A stretch of 60,917 nt of DNA from Clostridiales bacterium CHKCI001 (GTDB taxonomy: Bacteria; Bacillota; Clostridia; Lachnospirales; Lachnospiraceae), in assembly GCA_900045905.1 (NCBI GenBank), contig FCNS01000013.1, forward strand, positions 1-60,917, read 5' to 3'. How positions within the stretch are numbered: the stretch's first letter is position 1; each line of letters starts with the position of its first letter. The notes beneath the pieces were generated by a model. The model had not been told where the DNA came from and searched no databases. It saw nothing but the letters and a program-made list of their open reading frames with translations. The translations under genes were made by a program, and so were the position numbers. Shown piece after piece: positions 17,923 to 27,481 of the stretch.

Positions 17923-17977
17923 GGATTTGGTGGTGAAACCAAATCCTATACCTTCTAATTACTCTATCTAGAAGGTA
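17923..17977 (+). other. Two tandem perfect hairpins before the SDR gene
   Basis: GGATTTGGT / ACCAAATCC (17923-17946, loop of six) and TACCTTCTA / TAGAAGGTA (17949-17977, loop of eleven) follow each other with two bases between. No T-tract follows and the next ribosome binding site (AAGGAGG) starts within the 3' arm of the second, so this may be an attenuator or mRNA-stability element rather than a terminator. Confidence 0.5.
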
Positions 17978-17991
17978 AGGAGGCGTTTGTT

Positions 17992-18780
17992 ATGCGTAAC
18001 ATAGCAATTATAACAGGTGCATCATCTGGATTTGGACAGGAATTTGTGTTGCAATTGGCACAAAAATATCCAGGATTTGACCAAATTTGGGCGATTGCAA
18101 GAAGAAGAGATCGATTAGAGCAGCTCGCAAAGATAGTAAAGTGTAAAACTGGCGTTACCGTCGTACCGATTGTTATGGACTTATTAGACTTAGGCAGAAT
18201 GGGAGAATTGGAAATTATGCTTCGCCAAGAAAAGGTAGCGGTTAGAATACTTGTAAACTGTGCAGGATTTGGAAAGATTGGAATGGTACAAGATCAAAAC
18301 ATACAAGATTTAATTAATATGGTTCATCTCAATTGTGAATCGTTAACTGCTGTGACGAAGACGGTGCTTCCATTTATGAGTTCCAAAAGTCGTATAATAC
18401 AAGTCGCATCTACTGCTGCTTACTTGCCTCAGCCAGGTTTTTCTGTATATGCAGCTACAAAATCCTATGTTTATAGCTTTTCAAAGTCATTGAATGAAGA
18501 ACTGCGTTCAAGGAAGATTACTGTTACAGCAGTTTGTCCAGGACCAGCAAATACAGAATTTTTCCAAGTGGCTGCAAGTGAGAAGGAAGAGCCTTTTTAT
18601 AAAAAGTTTTTTTTAGCAGATCCCAAGAAAGTAGTAAAAAAAGCAATCAAAGACTGTTCAAGAGGACGGAATGAATCTACCTATGGAGTTGCTATGAAAT
18701 TAGTAAAGATTATGTCAAAGTTAGTTCCAAATAACTGGATAATTCGAGTGATTGGATGGATGCAGGAGGTAACATCGTGA
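17992..18780 (+). CDS. Short-chain dehydrogenase/reductase
   Basis: 262 residues. Classical SDR: NAD(P)-binding TGASSGFG (residues 9-16), NCAGFG near 91, Ser140 and the catalytic Tyr153-x3-Lys157 (YAATK). RRRDRLEQL after the second strand suggests NADP preference. The C-terminus carries basic and hydrophobic stretches, so it may associate with membrane. Substrate unknown. The following membrane protein gene overlaps its stop. Confidence 0.9.
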   Translation: MRNIAIITGASSGFGQEFVLQLAQKYPGFDQIWAIARRRDRLEQLAKIVKCKTGVTVVPIVMDLLDLGRMGELEIMLRQEKVAVRILVNCAGFGKIGMVQDQNIQDLINMVHLNCESLTAVTKTVLPFMSSKSRIIQVASTAAYLPQPGFSVYAATKSYVYSFSKSLNEELRSRKITVTAVCPGPANTEFFQVAASEKEEPFYKKFFLADPKKVVKKAIKDCSRGRNESTYGVAMKLVKIMSKLVPNNWIIRVIGWMQEVTS

Positions 18781-19346
18781 GAAAAATAGAAAAAGGACAT
18801 TATGGATATATCCGTGCGAGAAAAAAAACACTGCTTATTCGGACAATGATACTGTTCCTTGGAGTAATAATATTATTGGCAATGGGATTTGCTTTGACTC
18901 ATACGAAAAAGAATCTTTTGACTGTGGCAGCAATTGTATCTGTGCTGCCAGCAGCAAATCAAGCAGTTGTGTTATTTGCATTGTTGCCATACCATGGAAG
19001 GGAAAAAGAAGAATACGAATCGGTGCGAGCGATTGTTCCAAATGGAGTATTGAATACCGAATTGATTCTTACATCGAAAAATGATAGAAGCATGCCAATT
19101 GATTATGCCTATGTTCATCCGACAGGATTATATTGTTTTAGTTTTGACTCCAAATTAGATATTCCCAAGACAGAACAATATATTCGGACAATGATGAAAA
19201 CGAATCATTTAAATACGCATGTAAAGATTTTCAGAGATTTTAAACAATTTAAAAAACGTTTGGGTGAATTAGAACCAATCGATCGGAATACCTGTGAAGA
19301 AAAATTATTGAAAATAGAAGGAGTGCTTCGGGCAATTTCGATATAA
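18777..19346 (+). CDS. Conserved two-helix membrane protein with cytosolic domain, unknown function
   Basis: 189 residues. Basic N-terminus (MRKIEKGHYGYIRARKKT), two membrane helices (about 24-43 and 48-70), then a soluble mixed domain of about 115 residues with PIDYAYVHPTGLYCFSFD. No known motif. GTG start at 18777 overlaps the SDR stop (GTGA) and has GGAGGTAAC ahead, so the two are translated together. The function may relate to the SDR, but this is only context. Confidence 0.75.
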   Translation: MRKIEKGHYGYIRARKKTLLIRTMILFLGVIILLAMGFALTHTKKNLLTVAAIVSVLPAANQAVVLFALLPYHGREKEEYESVRAIVPNGVLNTELILTSKNDRSMPIDYAYVHPTGLYCFSFDSKLDIPKTEQYIRTMMKTNHLNTHVKIFRDFKQFKKRLGELEPIDRNTCEEKLLKIEGVLRAISI

Positions 19347-19396
19347 GTTTGTTTTGGAGGTAAGGTGGAAAGAAACTTTCCCCCATCCCTGAATTT

Positions 19397-19417
19397 ATGC
19401 CGCAATGAATGTGGCAT
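19397..19417 (+). other. Small hairpin abutting the ribosome binding site of the pseudouridine synthase gene
   Basis: ATGCC / GGCAT with an 11-base loop ends two bases before the AGGAGG of the gene at 19430. It could tune translation; too short to be sure. Confidence 0.3.
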
Positions 19418-19429
19418 TAGGAGGTAATT

Positions 19430-20425
19430 ATGAAACAAATCTCAGTGAGCAAAAATGAAGCAGGTCAGCGTTTGGATAAACTACTTGCGAAATACCTAAA
19501 TCTGGCATCGAAAAATTTTCTTTATAAAATGCTGCGAAAAAAAAATATTACGTTAAATGGAAAGAAAGCGAATGGGAATGAAATGCTTGTTCAGGGAGAC
19601 CAGATAAAAATCTTTTTATCGGATGAAACATTTGATAAGTTTTCCAATATTCAAATACAAGCGGCCGATTCTTCTGATTTAAATATTATATATGAAGATT
19701 CCGATGTTTTAATTCTCAATAAACCAGCAGGGATGCTCTCTCAAAAAGCAAAACCGTCGGATATTTCTATGGTAGAAAAAGTAATTCAGTATACATTAGA
19801 GACGGGAAAGCTTTCCAGGGAAGAGTTACGTTCCTTTCAGCCAGCCGTATGTAATCGTTTGGATCGGAATACGAGTGGACTTTTAATTGCAGGAACTTCT
19901 TTGATTGGACTTCAGACAATGGCAAAGCTTTTAAAAAATCGTACGATGCATAAATATTATTATTGTATTGTAGATGGAGTTTTGGAGCAGAGACAGAGAA
20001 TCAAAGGATATTTAACAAAAAATACAGTAACCAATCAAGTTACGATTACAAAAAATCCGATTTCAGAACAATCGCAATGGATCGAAACAGAATACATACC
20101 ACTTGCAAATAATGGAAATTGGACATTACTGGAAGTGTGGCTAGTTACAGGTCGTACGCATCAAATTCGTGCTCATTTGGCATCCATTGGTCATCCAATT
20201 ATTGGAGATGAAAAATATGGAAATCGAGCAGTAAATCAGCTTTGTCTAAAAAAATATGGTTTAAATCATCAATTGCTTCATGCAATACGTCTGGAAATGC
20301 CTCAAATCGAAGGGGAGTTAAGTCAGCTTTCTGAGCAAAGTTTTACGGCACCGCTGCCAAAACTATTTTTAACAATTATAAGAAAAGAAAAGTTAGAGTG
20401 CGGTGAAAAACGAGACGAACGATGA
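19430..20425 (+). CDS. RluA-family pseudouridine synthase (RluC/RluD-like)
   Basis: 331 residues. N-terminal S4 domain (GQRLDKLLAKYLNLASK), then DSDVLILNKPAGMLSQKA near 90 and the catalytic CNRLDRNTSGLLIAGTS near 143 (Asp in RLD), and the TGRTHQIRAHLASIGHPI motif near 243. It isomerizes uridines in 23S rRNA. AGGAGGTAATT precedes the start. recU follows closely. Confidence 0.93.
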   Translation: MKQISVSKNEAGQRLDKLLAKYLNLASKNFLYKMLRKKNITLNGKKANGNEMLVQGDQIKIFLSDETFDKFSNIQIQAADSSDLNIIYEDSDVLILNKPAGMLSQKAKPSDISMVEKVIQYTLETGKLSREELRSFQPAVCNRLDRNTSGLLIAGTSLIGLQTMAKLLKNRTMHKYYYCIVDGVLEQRQRIKGYLTKNTVTNQVTITKNPISEQSQWIETEYIPLANNGNWTLLEVWLVTGRTHQIRAHLASIGHPIIGDEKYGNRAVNQLCLKKYGLNHQLLHAIRLEMPQIEGELSQLSEQSFTAPLPKLFLTIIRKEKLECGEKRDER

Positions 20426-20441
20426 TAAGGAAGGGATTATA

Positions 20442-20978
20442 ATGCCGACATGGAATTCGAGAGGTCTTAGGGGATCTGCATTAGAAGAAATGATTAATTA
20501 TACCAATGAACAGTATTTGATGAAAAAGCTGGCTTTGATTCAGAAAATTCCAACGCCGATTAAACCAATTCAAATCGAAAAAGAAACAAGGCATATTACA
20601 CTTGCCTATTTCGACCAAAAAAGCACAGTGGATTATATTGGAGCAGTACAGGGGATTCCAGTTTGCTTTGATGCAAAGGAGTCAGCTGTTTCTGCATTTC
20701 CATTACAAAATATTCATGAACATCAAATTCAATTTATGAAAAACTTCGAGCAGCAAGATGGAATTGCTTTTATCATTCTATATTATAGCCATCTTCATGA
20801 GGCATATTATGTTCCTTTTCGAGATATTCTTTCTTTTTGGGAACGAGCCAAAAAAGGAGGTAGAAAAAGTTTTACTTATGATGAAGTTGATAAAACTTAT
20901 CGAATTGCGATTGAAGGAGGCGTATATATCCGATATTTAGAGACTCTGCAATTGGATTTATTGTCAAGGGAATCGTAA
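20442..20978 (+). CDS. recU: RecU Holliday junction resolvase
   Basis: 178 residues. RecU cuts Holliday junctions with RuvAB in Firmicutes. Family pattern: NSRGLRGSALEEMINYTNEQY at the start, KIPTPIKPIQI, the active-site stretch STVDYIGAVQGIPVCFDAKES near 63-84 and FPLQNIHEHQIQFMKNFE. The usual second acidic residue (Glu in FEAKE) is Asp here (FDAKE), a conservative change. ATG 20442 with AAGGAAGG upstream is preferred to GTG 20403, which lies inside the upstream gene. Confidence 0.9.
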   Translation: MPTWNSRGLRGSALEEMINYTNEQYLMKKLALIQKIPTPIKPIQIEKETRHITLAYFDQKSTVDYIGAVQGIPVCFDAKESAVSAFPLQNIHEHQIQFMKNFEQQDGIAFIILYYSHLHEAYYVPFRDILSFWERAKKGGRKSFTYDEVDKTYRIAIEGGVYIRYLETLQLDLLSRES

Positions 20979-20988
20979 AAGATAGGGA

Positions 20989-21017
20989 TTGACAAACATA
21001 TTGTTTTTCGATATAAT
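20989..21017 (+). promoter_or_regulatory. Consensus sigma-A promoter of the his operon
   Basis: Perfect TTGACA (20989-20994), 17-bp spacer, perfect TATAAT (21012-21017), about 82 bp before hisZ. The leader has only small stems (AGTGT/ACACT near 21032-21049), with no T-box or His-rich leader peptide, so regulation is not by those routes. Confidence 0.9.
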
Positions 21018-21098
21018 TCACATGTTATTACAGTGTTATAGTATCACACTAATGTGTTAAAGTGAAAGCTGGATGCTACGAAGAAAGGATTCAATAGA

Positions 21099-22367
21099 AT
21101 GAGTAAAGAGCTATTACATACACCTGACGGTGTTAGAGATATTTATAATTTAGAATGTGCGAAAAAAGATACAGTAGAAAAGAGAATTTCAGAAGTTATA
21201 AAACAATATGGGTACCGCAATATTCAAACTCCTACATTTGAATTTTTTGATATCTTTAAGAAAGAACGTGGAAGTGTAATATCCAAAGAGATGTTTAAGT
21301 TTTTTGATCGAGATGGAGAGACTCTTGTGTTGCGTCCAGATATTACACCTTCGATTGCTCGTTCCGCAGCTAAATACTTTATGGATGAAGATATGCCGAT
21401 TCGTCTTTCTTATTGTGGAAACATATTTATTAATAAATCCAGTTATCAAGGACGGTTAAAAGAGAGTACGCAGATGGGGGCGGAATTGATCGGAGATGTT
21501 ACAGGCGATGCAGATGCCGAAATGACAGCGATGTTGATTGACTGTTTGCTGCAAGCTGGTTTAAAAGATTTTCAGGTAGAAATTGGTCATATTAATTTTT
21601 TTAATGGCTTGATGGAAGCAGCTAATTTGGATGAAGAGGACCAAGATTATTTACGCACTTTAATTGAAAATAAAAATTATTTTGGTGTAGAAAATTTAAT
21701 TTCAGAGAAAGAAATGGCAGCCGATGTAAAACATGCAATTTTAGAAATGCCAAAAATGTTTGGAACAATTGACCAAATTCGAGAAGCCAAAGCACTTGTT
21801 CAAACGATTCCAGTTTCCCTTTCTGCAATTGAGGCATTAGAAGAGTTATATGATGTGCTCAAATTGTATGGAGTAGAAAACTACGTTACATTTGATCTTG
21901 GTATGCTTGGAAAGTTTAAATACTATACAGGAATTATTTTCAAAGCGTATACATATGGAACGGGTGATGCAATTGCAACAGGTGGACGTTATGATAAACT
22001 TTTAATGCAATTTGGAAAGCAGGCAGCATCCATTGGGTTTGGTATTGGACTGGACGCATTAATGATTGCATTGGAGAGACAAAAAATTGAAGTAGATACC
22101 GATATGGTAGGAACAATTTTATTATATGATCGAAAACAAAAAGCACTTGCCATTCGCCTTGCTGCTCATTTGCGTTCAAAAGGAACGAATCTTCAGTTGA
22201 TGAAAAAGTATTATGAAAAGTCAGTAAAAGATTATATGGAATATGCAAAGCGCAGTTATATTGGAGAAATTCTATATATTGATGAGGCAGGAGAAATGGT
22301 ACAAGTGATTCCAGCCAATGGTGGAGAAGTTCAAACAATAGCATTGGAAGAATTGCTAAAGGCATGA
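21099..22367 (+). CDS. hisZ: ATP phosphoribosyltransferase regulatory subunit HisZ
   Basis: 422 residues, a histidyl-tRNA-synthetase-like protein without the anticodon-binding function. Class II core: [12 protein letters not shown] at the start, [19 protein letters not shown] (motif 2 region) and [13 protein letters not shown] near 298. It pairs with a short HisG to form the ATP phosphoribosyltransferase of histidine synthesis. The adjacent HisG is the short form, which supports HisZ over HisS. First gene of the his operon. Confidence 0.94.
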   Translation: MSKELLHTPDGVRDIYNLECAKKDTVEKRISEVIKQYGYRNIQTPTFEFFDIFKKERGSVISKEMFKFFDRDGETLVLRPDITPSIARSAAKYFMDEDMPIRLSYCGNIFINKSSYQGRLKESTQMGAELIGDVTGDADAEMTAMLIDCLLQAGLKDFQVEIGHINFFNGLMEAANLDEEDQDYLRTLIENKNYFGVENLISEKEMAADVKHAILEMPKMFGTIDQIREAKALVQTIPVSLSAIEALEELYDVLKLYGVENYVTFDLGMLGKFKYYTGIIFKAYTYGTGDAIATGGRYDKLLMQFGKQAASIGFGIGLDALMIALERQKIEVDTDMVGTILLYDRKQKALAIRLAAHLRSKGTNLQLMKKYYEKSVKDYMEYAKRSYIGEILYIDEAGEMVQVIPANGGEVQTIALEELLKA

Positions 22368-22384
22368 GAAAGGTGGATCATAGA

Positions 22385-23023
22385 ATGAAATATATTACAT
22401 TTGCATTGGCAAAAGGGCGTTTAGCAATGAATACGCTGGCATTGCTAGAAAAAATTGGAATTACCTGTGAGGAGATGAAAGATAAATCATCTCGTAAGTT
22501 GATATTTGTAAATGAAGAATTGAAATTAAAGTTTTTCTTATCAAAAGCAGCTGATGTTCCTACTTATGTGGAATATGGTGCAGCCGATATTGGAGTTGTT
22601 GGAAAAGATACGATATTGGAAGAGGGCAGAAAACTTTATGAAGTGTTGGATTTGAATATGGGAAAATGCCGTATGTGTGTAGCTGGACCAGCATCTGCAA
22701 AGGAATTATTACAACATCATGAAATGATTCGTGTTGCATCCAAATATCCTCATATTGCAAAAGATTATTTCTACAATAAAAAGCACCAAACCGTAGAAAT
22801 TATTAAGCTCAATGGTTCGGTGGAATTAGCTCCGATTGTAGGTTTATCTGAGGTAATTGTAGATATTGTAGAGACAGGATCTACATTAAAAGAGAATGGA
22901 TTACAAGTATTGGAAGAAATTTGTCCATTGTCTGCCAGAGTTGTTGTGAATCAGGTGAGTATGAAGATGGAAAGTGAACGAATTAGCAAGATTATTAATG
23001 AATTAAAGAGAGTCATTGAATAG
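22385..23023 (+). CDS. hisG: ATP phosphoribosyltransferase catalytic subunit, short form
   Basis: 213 residues, short HisG needing HisZ. Starts [14 protein letters not shown]; the phosphate-binding loop [15 protein letters not shown] is near 158. It condenses ATP and PRPP, the first step of histidine synthesis. I chose ATG 22385 with AAAGGTGGA ahead; an ATG at 22364 overlapping the hisZ stop is possible and adds seven residues. Confidence 0.93.
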   Translation: MKYITFALAKGRLAMNTLALLEKIGITCEEMKDKSSRKLIFVNEELKLKFFLSKAADVPTYVEYGAADIGVVGKDTILEEGRKLYEVLDLNMGKCRMCVAGPASAKELLQHHEMIRVASKYPHIAKDYFYNKKHQTVEIIKLNGSVELAPIVGLSEVIVDIVETGSTLKENGLQVLEEICPLSARVVVNQVSMKMESERISKIINELKRVIE

Positions 23024-23035
23024 GAGGAGCAGAAG

Positions 23036-24328
23036 ATGAGAATTGTTAAATTGAATGAGGATGCAAAGAAAAATATTTTAGCGGATTTGTTGAAAAGAGA
23101 TCCAAATAATTATGATCAATATGCAGAAAGTGTAAATGCAATTGTAGAGGATATTAAACAAAGAAAAGATGAGGCATTGTTTGAATATACAAAAAAATTT
23201 GATAAAGCCGATTTAAATTCAAATAATATTCGTGTTACAGAAGAAGAAATTCAGGAGGCATTAAATACAATTGATCCAAAGCTTTTAGAAGTAATGAAAA
23301 AAGCAATGAAAAATATTCGTGTTTATCATGAAAAACAAAAACAGTACAGTTGGTTTGATAGTCAGCCAAATGGAACAATGCTTGGTCAAAAAGTAACCCC
23401 ATTAGAAAGTGTCGGTGTCTATGTACCAGGTGGAAAAGCTTCTTATCCGTCTTCTGTTTTAATGAATATTATTCCAGCCGAAGTAGCTGGCGTAGAGCGA
23501 ATTGTAATGGTAACACCTCCTGGAAAAGATGGAAAGGTAAATCCAGTTACATTGGCAGCGGCACATATTGCTGGAGCCACAGAAGTATATAAAGTGGGTG
23601 GGGCACAGGCAATTGCTGCACTTGCGTTTGGGACAGAATCCATTCCAAGAGTAAACAAAATTGTAGGACCTGGTAATATCTACGTTGCACTTGCCAAAAA
23701 AGCTGTTTATGGGCATGTAAGTATTGATAGCATTGCAGGACCAAGTGAGATTCTGGTCATCGCAGATGAAACAGCAAACCCTCGTTTTGTAGCAGCAGAT
23801 TTATTATCTCAGGCAGAACATGATGAATTGGCCAGTGCAATCTTGGTTACAACGAGTCAGGAATTAGCAGAAAAGGTTTCTGAAGAAATTGATGAATTTT
23901 TAAAAACACTTTCTAGAAGAGAAATTTTGGAAAAATCGCTCAATAATTATGGATATCTGCTTGTAGTGGATACGCTGGAAGATGCTATTGATACAGCAAA
24001 TGAAATTGCTTCCGAACACTTGGAAATTGTAACGAAAAATCCATTTGAAGTTATGACGAAAATTAAAAATGCAGGTGCCATCTTTATTGGAGAATACAGT
24101 TCTGAGCCATTAGGAGACTATTTTGCAGGACCAAACCATGTACTTCCTACGAATGGAACGGCGAAATTCTTTTCTCCGCTTGGAGTGGATGATTATATTA
24201 AAAAGTCCAGTATTATTTATTATTCGAAAGAGGCACTGGAACCAATTCACAAAGATATTATTCAATTTGCAGAGTCCGAACAGCTGACAGCACATGCAAA
24301 TTCCATTCGTGTAAGATTTGAACAGTAG
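23036..24328 (+). CDS. hisD: Histidinol dehydrogenase
   Basis: 430 residues, normal length. It oxidizes histidinol to histidine (last two steps) with NAD and Zn. Signature VGVYVPGGKASYPSS near 123, the HisD pattern IVGPGNIYVALAKKAVYG onward near 208, SQAEHDELASAIL with zinc ligands near 261, and GPNHVLPTNGTAKF near 364. AGGAGGAGCAGAAG precedes the start; 12 bp after hisG. Confidence 0.96.
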   Translation: MRIVKLNEDAKKNILADLLKRDPNNYDQYAESVNAIVEDIKQRKDEALFEYTKKFDKADLNSNNIRVTEEEIQEALNTIDPKLLEVMKKAMKNIRVYHEKQKQYSWFDSQPNGTMLGQKVTPLESVGVYVPGGKASYPSSVLMNIIPAEVAGVERIVMVTPPGKDGKVNPVTLAAAHIAGATEVYKVGGAQAIAALAFGTESIPRVNKIVGPGNIYVALAKKAVYGHVSIDSIAGPSEILVIADETANPRFVAADLLSQAEHDELASAILVTTSQELAEKVSEEIDEFLKTLSRREILEKSLNNYGYLLVVDTLEDAIDTANEIASEHLEIVTKNPFEVMTKIKNAGAIFIGEYSSEPLGDYFAGPNHVLPTNGTAKFFSPLGVDDYIKKSSIIYYSKEALEPIHKDIIQFAESEQLTAHANSIRVRFEQ

Positions 24329-24365
24329 ATAAGAATAAAGTAGATAAAGGAGAGGGAAGATTGCT

Positions 24366-24956
24366 ATGGAGGAAAGAGTGGCGACAATTTGCCGTACCAC
24401 GAAGGAAACGAAAATTGAATTGACATTAAACTTGGATGGTACGGGAATGACCCAAATTAGTACAGGGATTGGTTTTTTGGATCATATGCTGAATAGTTTT
24501 GCAAGACATGGATTGTTTGATTTAACCGTAAAAGTTGATGGAGATTTGGAAGTAGACTGTCACCATACAATCGAGGATACTGGAATCGTACTTGGACAGG
24601 CGATTGCAAAAGCAGTTGGAGAAAAAAAATCCATGCAGCGGTATGGCTCCATCATTCTTCCGATGGATGAGACATTAATTCTTTGTGCAATTGATTTGTC
24701 TGGACGTCCATACCTTGTGTTTAATGCTAATTTTACAACCGATCGAGTTGGAAATTATGACACGGAAATGGTAAAGGAGTTTTTCTATGCGGTTTCTTAT
24801 TCGAGCGGCATGAATTTACATATTCGTCAACTGGCAGGAGAAAATAATCACCATATTATTGAGGGAATTTATAAGGCATTTGCAAAAGCATTGGATCAGG
24901 CAACCAGAATTGACTCTAGAATTGTAGATGTATTAAGTACAAAAGGAAGTCTTTAA
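24366..24956 (+). CDS. hisB: Imidazoleglycerol-phosphate dehydratase
   Basis: 196 residues, the monofunctional HisB (no phosphatase domain). Metal-binding motifs: FLDHMLNSFARHGLFDL near 39 and DCHHTIEDTGI near 60, then LAGENNHHIIEG near 157. It dehydrates imidazole glycerol phosphate in the histidine pathway. Last his gene here; hisC, hisA, hisF, hisH and hisI must lie elsewhere. Confidence 0.96.
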   Translation: MEERVATICRTTKETKIELTLNLDGTGMTQISTGIGFLDHMLNSFARHGLFDLTVKVDGDLEVDCHHTIEDTGIVLGQAIAKAVGEKKSMQRYGSIILPMDETLILCAIDLSGRPYLVFNANFTTDRVGNYDTEMVKEFFYAVSYSSGMNLHIRQLAGENNHHIIEGIYKAFAKALDQATRIDSRIVDVLSTKGSL

Positions 24957-25035
24957 TGGATGAAGAAAGGCCTTTCATGAATAAGCGGCAAAGTAAATTT
25001 GAAATATCAATCAGGTAATTTTAGGAGTATAAATT

Positions 25036-25560
25036 ATGAAAAAAGCGTTAGTTATAATTGATATGCAAAATGATTTTATTAATGGTGCTTTAGGAACGAA
25101 AGAGGCTCAGGCAATTGTAGGATCGGTAAAGAAGAAAATTGAACAAGCATTAAAAGCTGGAAATGATGTGATATTTACGCAAGATACGCATTATGATACT
25201 TACTTGGAAACAGCAGAAGGAAAAAAACTACCTGTACAGCATTGTATTTATGGAACAAATGGATGGGAAATCTGCCCTGAACTGAAAGAATATAGTGAAA
25301 ACGCAGAGGTATTTGAAAAACCTACCTTTGGTTCTGTGAAGCTGGCACGTTATCTGGCAGTCAGAGAGTATGAAGCAGTGGAGTTTGTAGGGCTTTGTAC
25401 GGATATTTGTGTTATTTCAAATGTATTGTTAGTGAAAGCAGTTATGCCTGAATCAGAGCTTTTGGTAGATGCTTCTTGCTGTGCAGGAGTAACGCCTGAG
25501 AGTCATAAGAATGCATTGGAAGCGATGAAAATGTGTCAGGTTAATATAATCGGTAATTGA
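25036..25560 (+). CDS. Isochorismatase-family cysteine hydrolase (nicotinamidase-like)
   Basis: 174 residues. Catalytic triad candidates: Asp9 in IIDMQNDF, Lys near 96 (FEKPTFGS) and Cys125 in GLCTDICVIS. Metal-binding HYD after QDTHYDTYLE resembles nicotinamidases, which release ammonia from nicotinamide. The exact substrate is not proven. It follows hisB by 79 bp without an obvious terminator. Confidence 0.87.
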   Translation: MKKALVIIDMQNDFINGALGTKEAQAIVGSVKKKIEQALKAGNDVIFTQDTHYDTYLETAEGKKLPVQHCIYGTNGWEICPELKEYSENAEVFEKPTFGSVKLARYLAVREYEAVEFVGLCTDICVISNVLLVKAVMPESELLVDASCCAGVTPESHKNALEAMKMCQVNIIGN

Positions 25561-25607
25561 TTTTGTAAAATCAAGGATAAATATAGAGAAAAGGAAGAGA
25601 ACGGAAC

Positions 25608-26486
25608 ATGACGGATCAAGAAAGTAGGCGTCTTATTTTAAACAATGGAGATAGAATTGGAATTGTTGGATGTTCCAATGGGATTCGCTCGGAAGCTCGA
25701 TGGCAACTGGAACAATTGCAGAGAATTATTATGCAGATGGGGTTAGTTCCTGTATTGAGTCCCTATTTATTTCGAGAAGGATATGAAACGAGTACAGAAA
25801 AACAGCGGGCAGAAGCACTTATGGATTGCTATCGGGATGAACGTGTAACAACGATCTTTGACATATCTGGAGGAGACTTGGCAAATGGAGTATTAGATTA
25901 TCTAGATTATGAACGGATTCAAAGCAATCCAAAACCAGTGTTTGGGTATAGCGATTTAACAACCGTTCTCAATGCAATCTATCAAAAGACAGGACAGAGA
26001 GGTTATCTCTATCAGCTTAGAAATTTAGTGTCAGATAAAGGAACGATGCAACATATGAGATTTTCCAATTCATTATTTCAAGGAAAATCAGATTTGTATC
26101 AGATTCATTGGCATTGGCTCCAAAACATTTCTATGGAAGGAATTGTAGTTGGAGGAAATTTAAGATGCCTGCTGAAGTTGGCAGGAACCGAATATTTTCC
26201 GAATATGAAGGATAAATTACTGTTTTTAGAAAGTCGCAGCGGAAATATTGAATTTATTGTTTCTTGTTTTACACAGTTGAGGCAAATGGGAGTTTTTAAA
26301 CAAATAAAGGGATTATTGCTAGGAACATTTTCTCAATTGGATGAGCAATGGGGAAGTTTTATGGCGGAAAAAATTGCTCTTCAAGTGCTGGATGATCGGT
26401 TATTGCCAGTTGCCAGAACAATGGAAGTTGGGCATGGAACGGACTCAAAGTGTCTGATTATTGGAGAATATTATAAAATTCAGTAG
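25608..26486 (+). CDS. S66-family LD-carboxypeptidase-like protein
   Basis: 292 residues. S66 serine peptidases cut LD-peptide bonds of recycled murein peptides or act in microcin immunity. Visible: GDRIGIVGCSNGIR near 14, the nucleophile region FGYSDLTTVLNAI near 111-123, Glu in LLFLESRSGN near 204 and His in EVGHGTDSKC near 278. No signal peptide, so cytosolic. GAAAAGGAAGAG lies ahead. Confidence 0.87.
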   Translation: MTDQESRRLILNNGDRIGIVGCSNGIRSEARWQLEQLQRIIMQMGLVPVLSPYLFREGYETSTEKQRAEALMDCYRDERVTTIFDISGGDLANGVLDYLDYERIQSNPKPVFGYSDLTTVLNAIYQKTGQRGYLYQLRNLVSDKGTMQHMRFSNSLFQGKSDLYQIHWHWLQNISMEGIVVGGNLRCLLKLAGTEYFPNMKDKLLFLESRSGNIEFIVSCFTQLRQMGVFKQIKGLLLGTFSQLDEQWGSFMAEKIALQVLDDRLLPVARTMEVGHGTDSKCLIIGEYYKIQ

Positions 26487-26590
26487 ATTTTATTAAGAAA
26501 AATGATTTTTCAGTTGAATATTTTACTTTAATCTATTACAATGAAGAAAGGCGCTAGAATTAAGAATAAAAAGAGGAGGATATGATTGAT

Positions 26591-27481
26591 ATGTATAAGA
26601 TTTTAAAAGCTGAGAAATTGGCAGAAAAAATCTATCTTATGGATGTAGAAGCTCCAAGAGTGGCAAGCCATTGCCAGCCTGGACAATTTATTATTGCAAA
26701 GATTGATGAAGTTGGAGAAAGAATTCCATTGACAATCTGCGATTATAATAGAGAGGCTGGTACAATTACAATTGTATTTCAGATTGTAGGTGCTTCTACA
26801 GAGCGTATGGCGATGTTACAGGCAGGAGATGCATTTATGGACTTTGTAGGTCCTCTTGGCTGTGCATCTGAATTTGTAAATGAAGATCTCGAAGAGTTAA
26901 AAAATAAAAAGTTTTTATTTGTAGCTGGAGGTGTAGGTGCAGCTCCTGTTTATCCACAAGTAAAATGGATGCATGAACATGGCATTGCTGTGGATGTTAT
27001 CGTTGGTTCTAAAACAAAAGACTTAATTCTGTTAGAAGAAGAAATGAAGGCAGTTGCTGGAAATCTTTATATTACAACCGATGATGGAAGTTATCAGAGA
27101 AAAGGTATGGTAACAGAAGTAATTAAAGATTTAGTTGTAAACAATGGAAAGAAATATGATGTCTGTGTTGCAATCGGACCAATGATTATGATGAAATTTG
27201 TCTGTCTGCTGACAAAAGACTTAGGTATCCCAACGATTGTAAGTATGAATCCAATTATGGTAGATGGTACCGGTATGTGTGGTGCGTGTCGTTTGACCGT
27301 AGGTGGAAAAGTAAAATTCGCATGTGTAGATGGACCAGAATTTGATGGACATCTTGTAAACTTTGATGAGGCAATGAAGAGACAGCAGATGTATAAGACA
27401 GAAGAGGGACGTGCGATTCTTAGACTTCATGAGGGAGATACCCATCATGGTGGATGTGGACAGTGTGGAGGTGACAAATAA
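26591..27481 (+). CDS. nfnA: NfnA: NAD(P)-ferredoxin transhydrogenase subunit A (DHODH electron-transfer-like)
   Basis: 296 residues. FAD domain (GQFIIAKIDEVGERIPLTI), NAD-binding FVAGGVGAAPVYPQ near 113, and a C-terminal [2Fe-2S] site MCGACRLTVGGKVKFACVDGP near 224-244. With NfnB it bifurcates electrons between NADPH, NAD and ferredoxin in the cytosol of anaerobes. ATG 26591 fits family starts and ribosome binding site spacing better than ATG 26582. Its stop shares a base with the nfnB start. Confidence 0.93.
   Translation: MYKILKAEKLAEKIYLMDVEAPRVASHCQPGQFIIAKIDEVGERIPLTICDYNREAGTITIVFQIVGASTERMAMLQAGDAFMDFVGPLGCASEFVNEDLEELKNKKFLFVAGGVGAAPVYPQVKWMHEHGIAVDVIVGSKTKDLILLEEEMKAVAGNLYITTDDGSYQRKGMVTEVIKDLVVNNGKKYDVCVAIGPMIMMKFVCLLTKDLGIPTIVSMNPIMVDGTGMCGACRLTVGGKVKFACVDGPEFDGHLVNFDEAMKRQQMYKTEEGRAILRLHEGDTHHGGCGQCGGDK

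Noticed and set aside
21018-21098. T-box or His leader peptide for the his operon
   Set aside because: The leader is only about 75 bases, without T-box core or His codon run.
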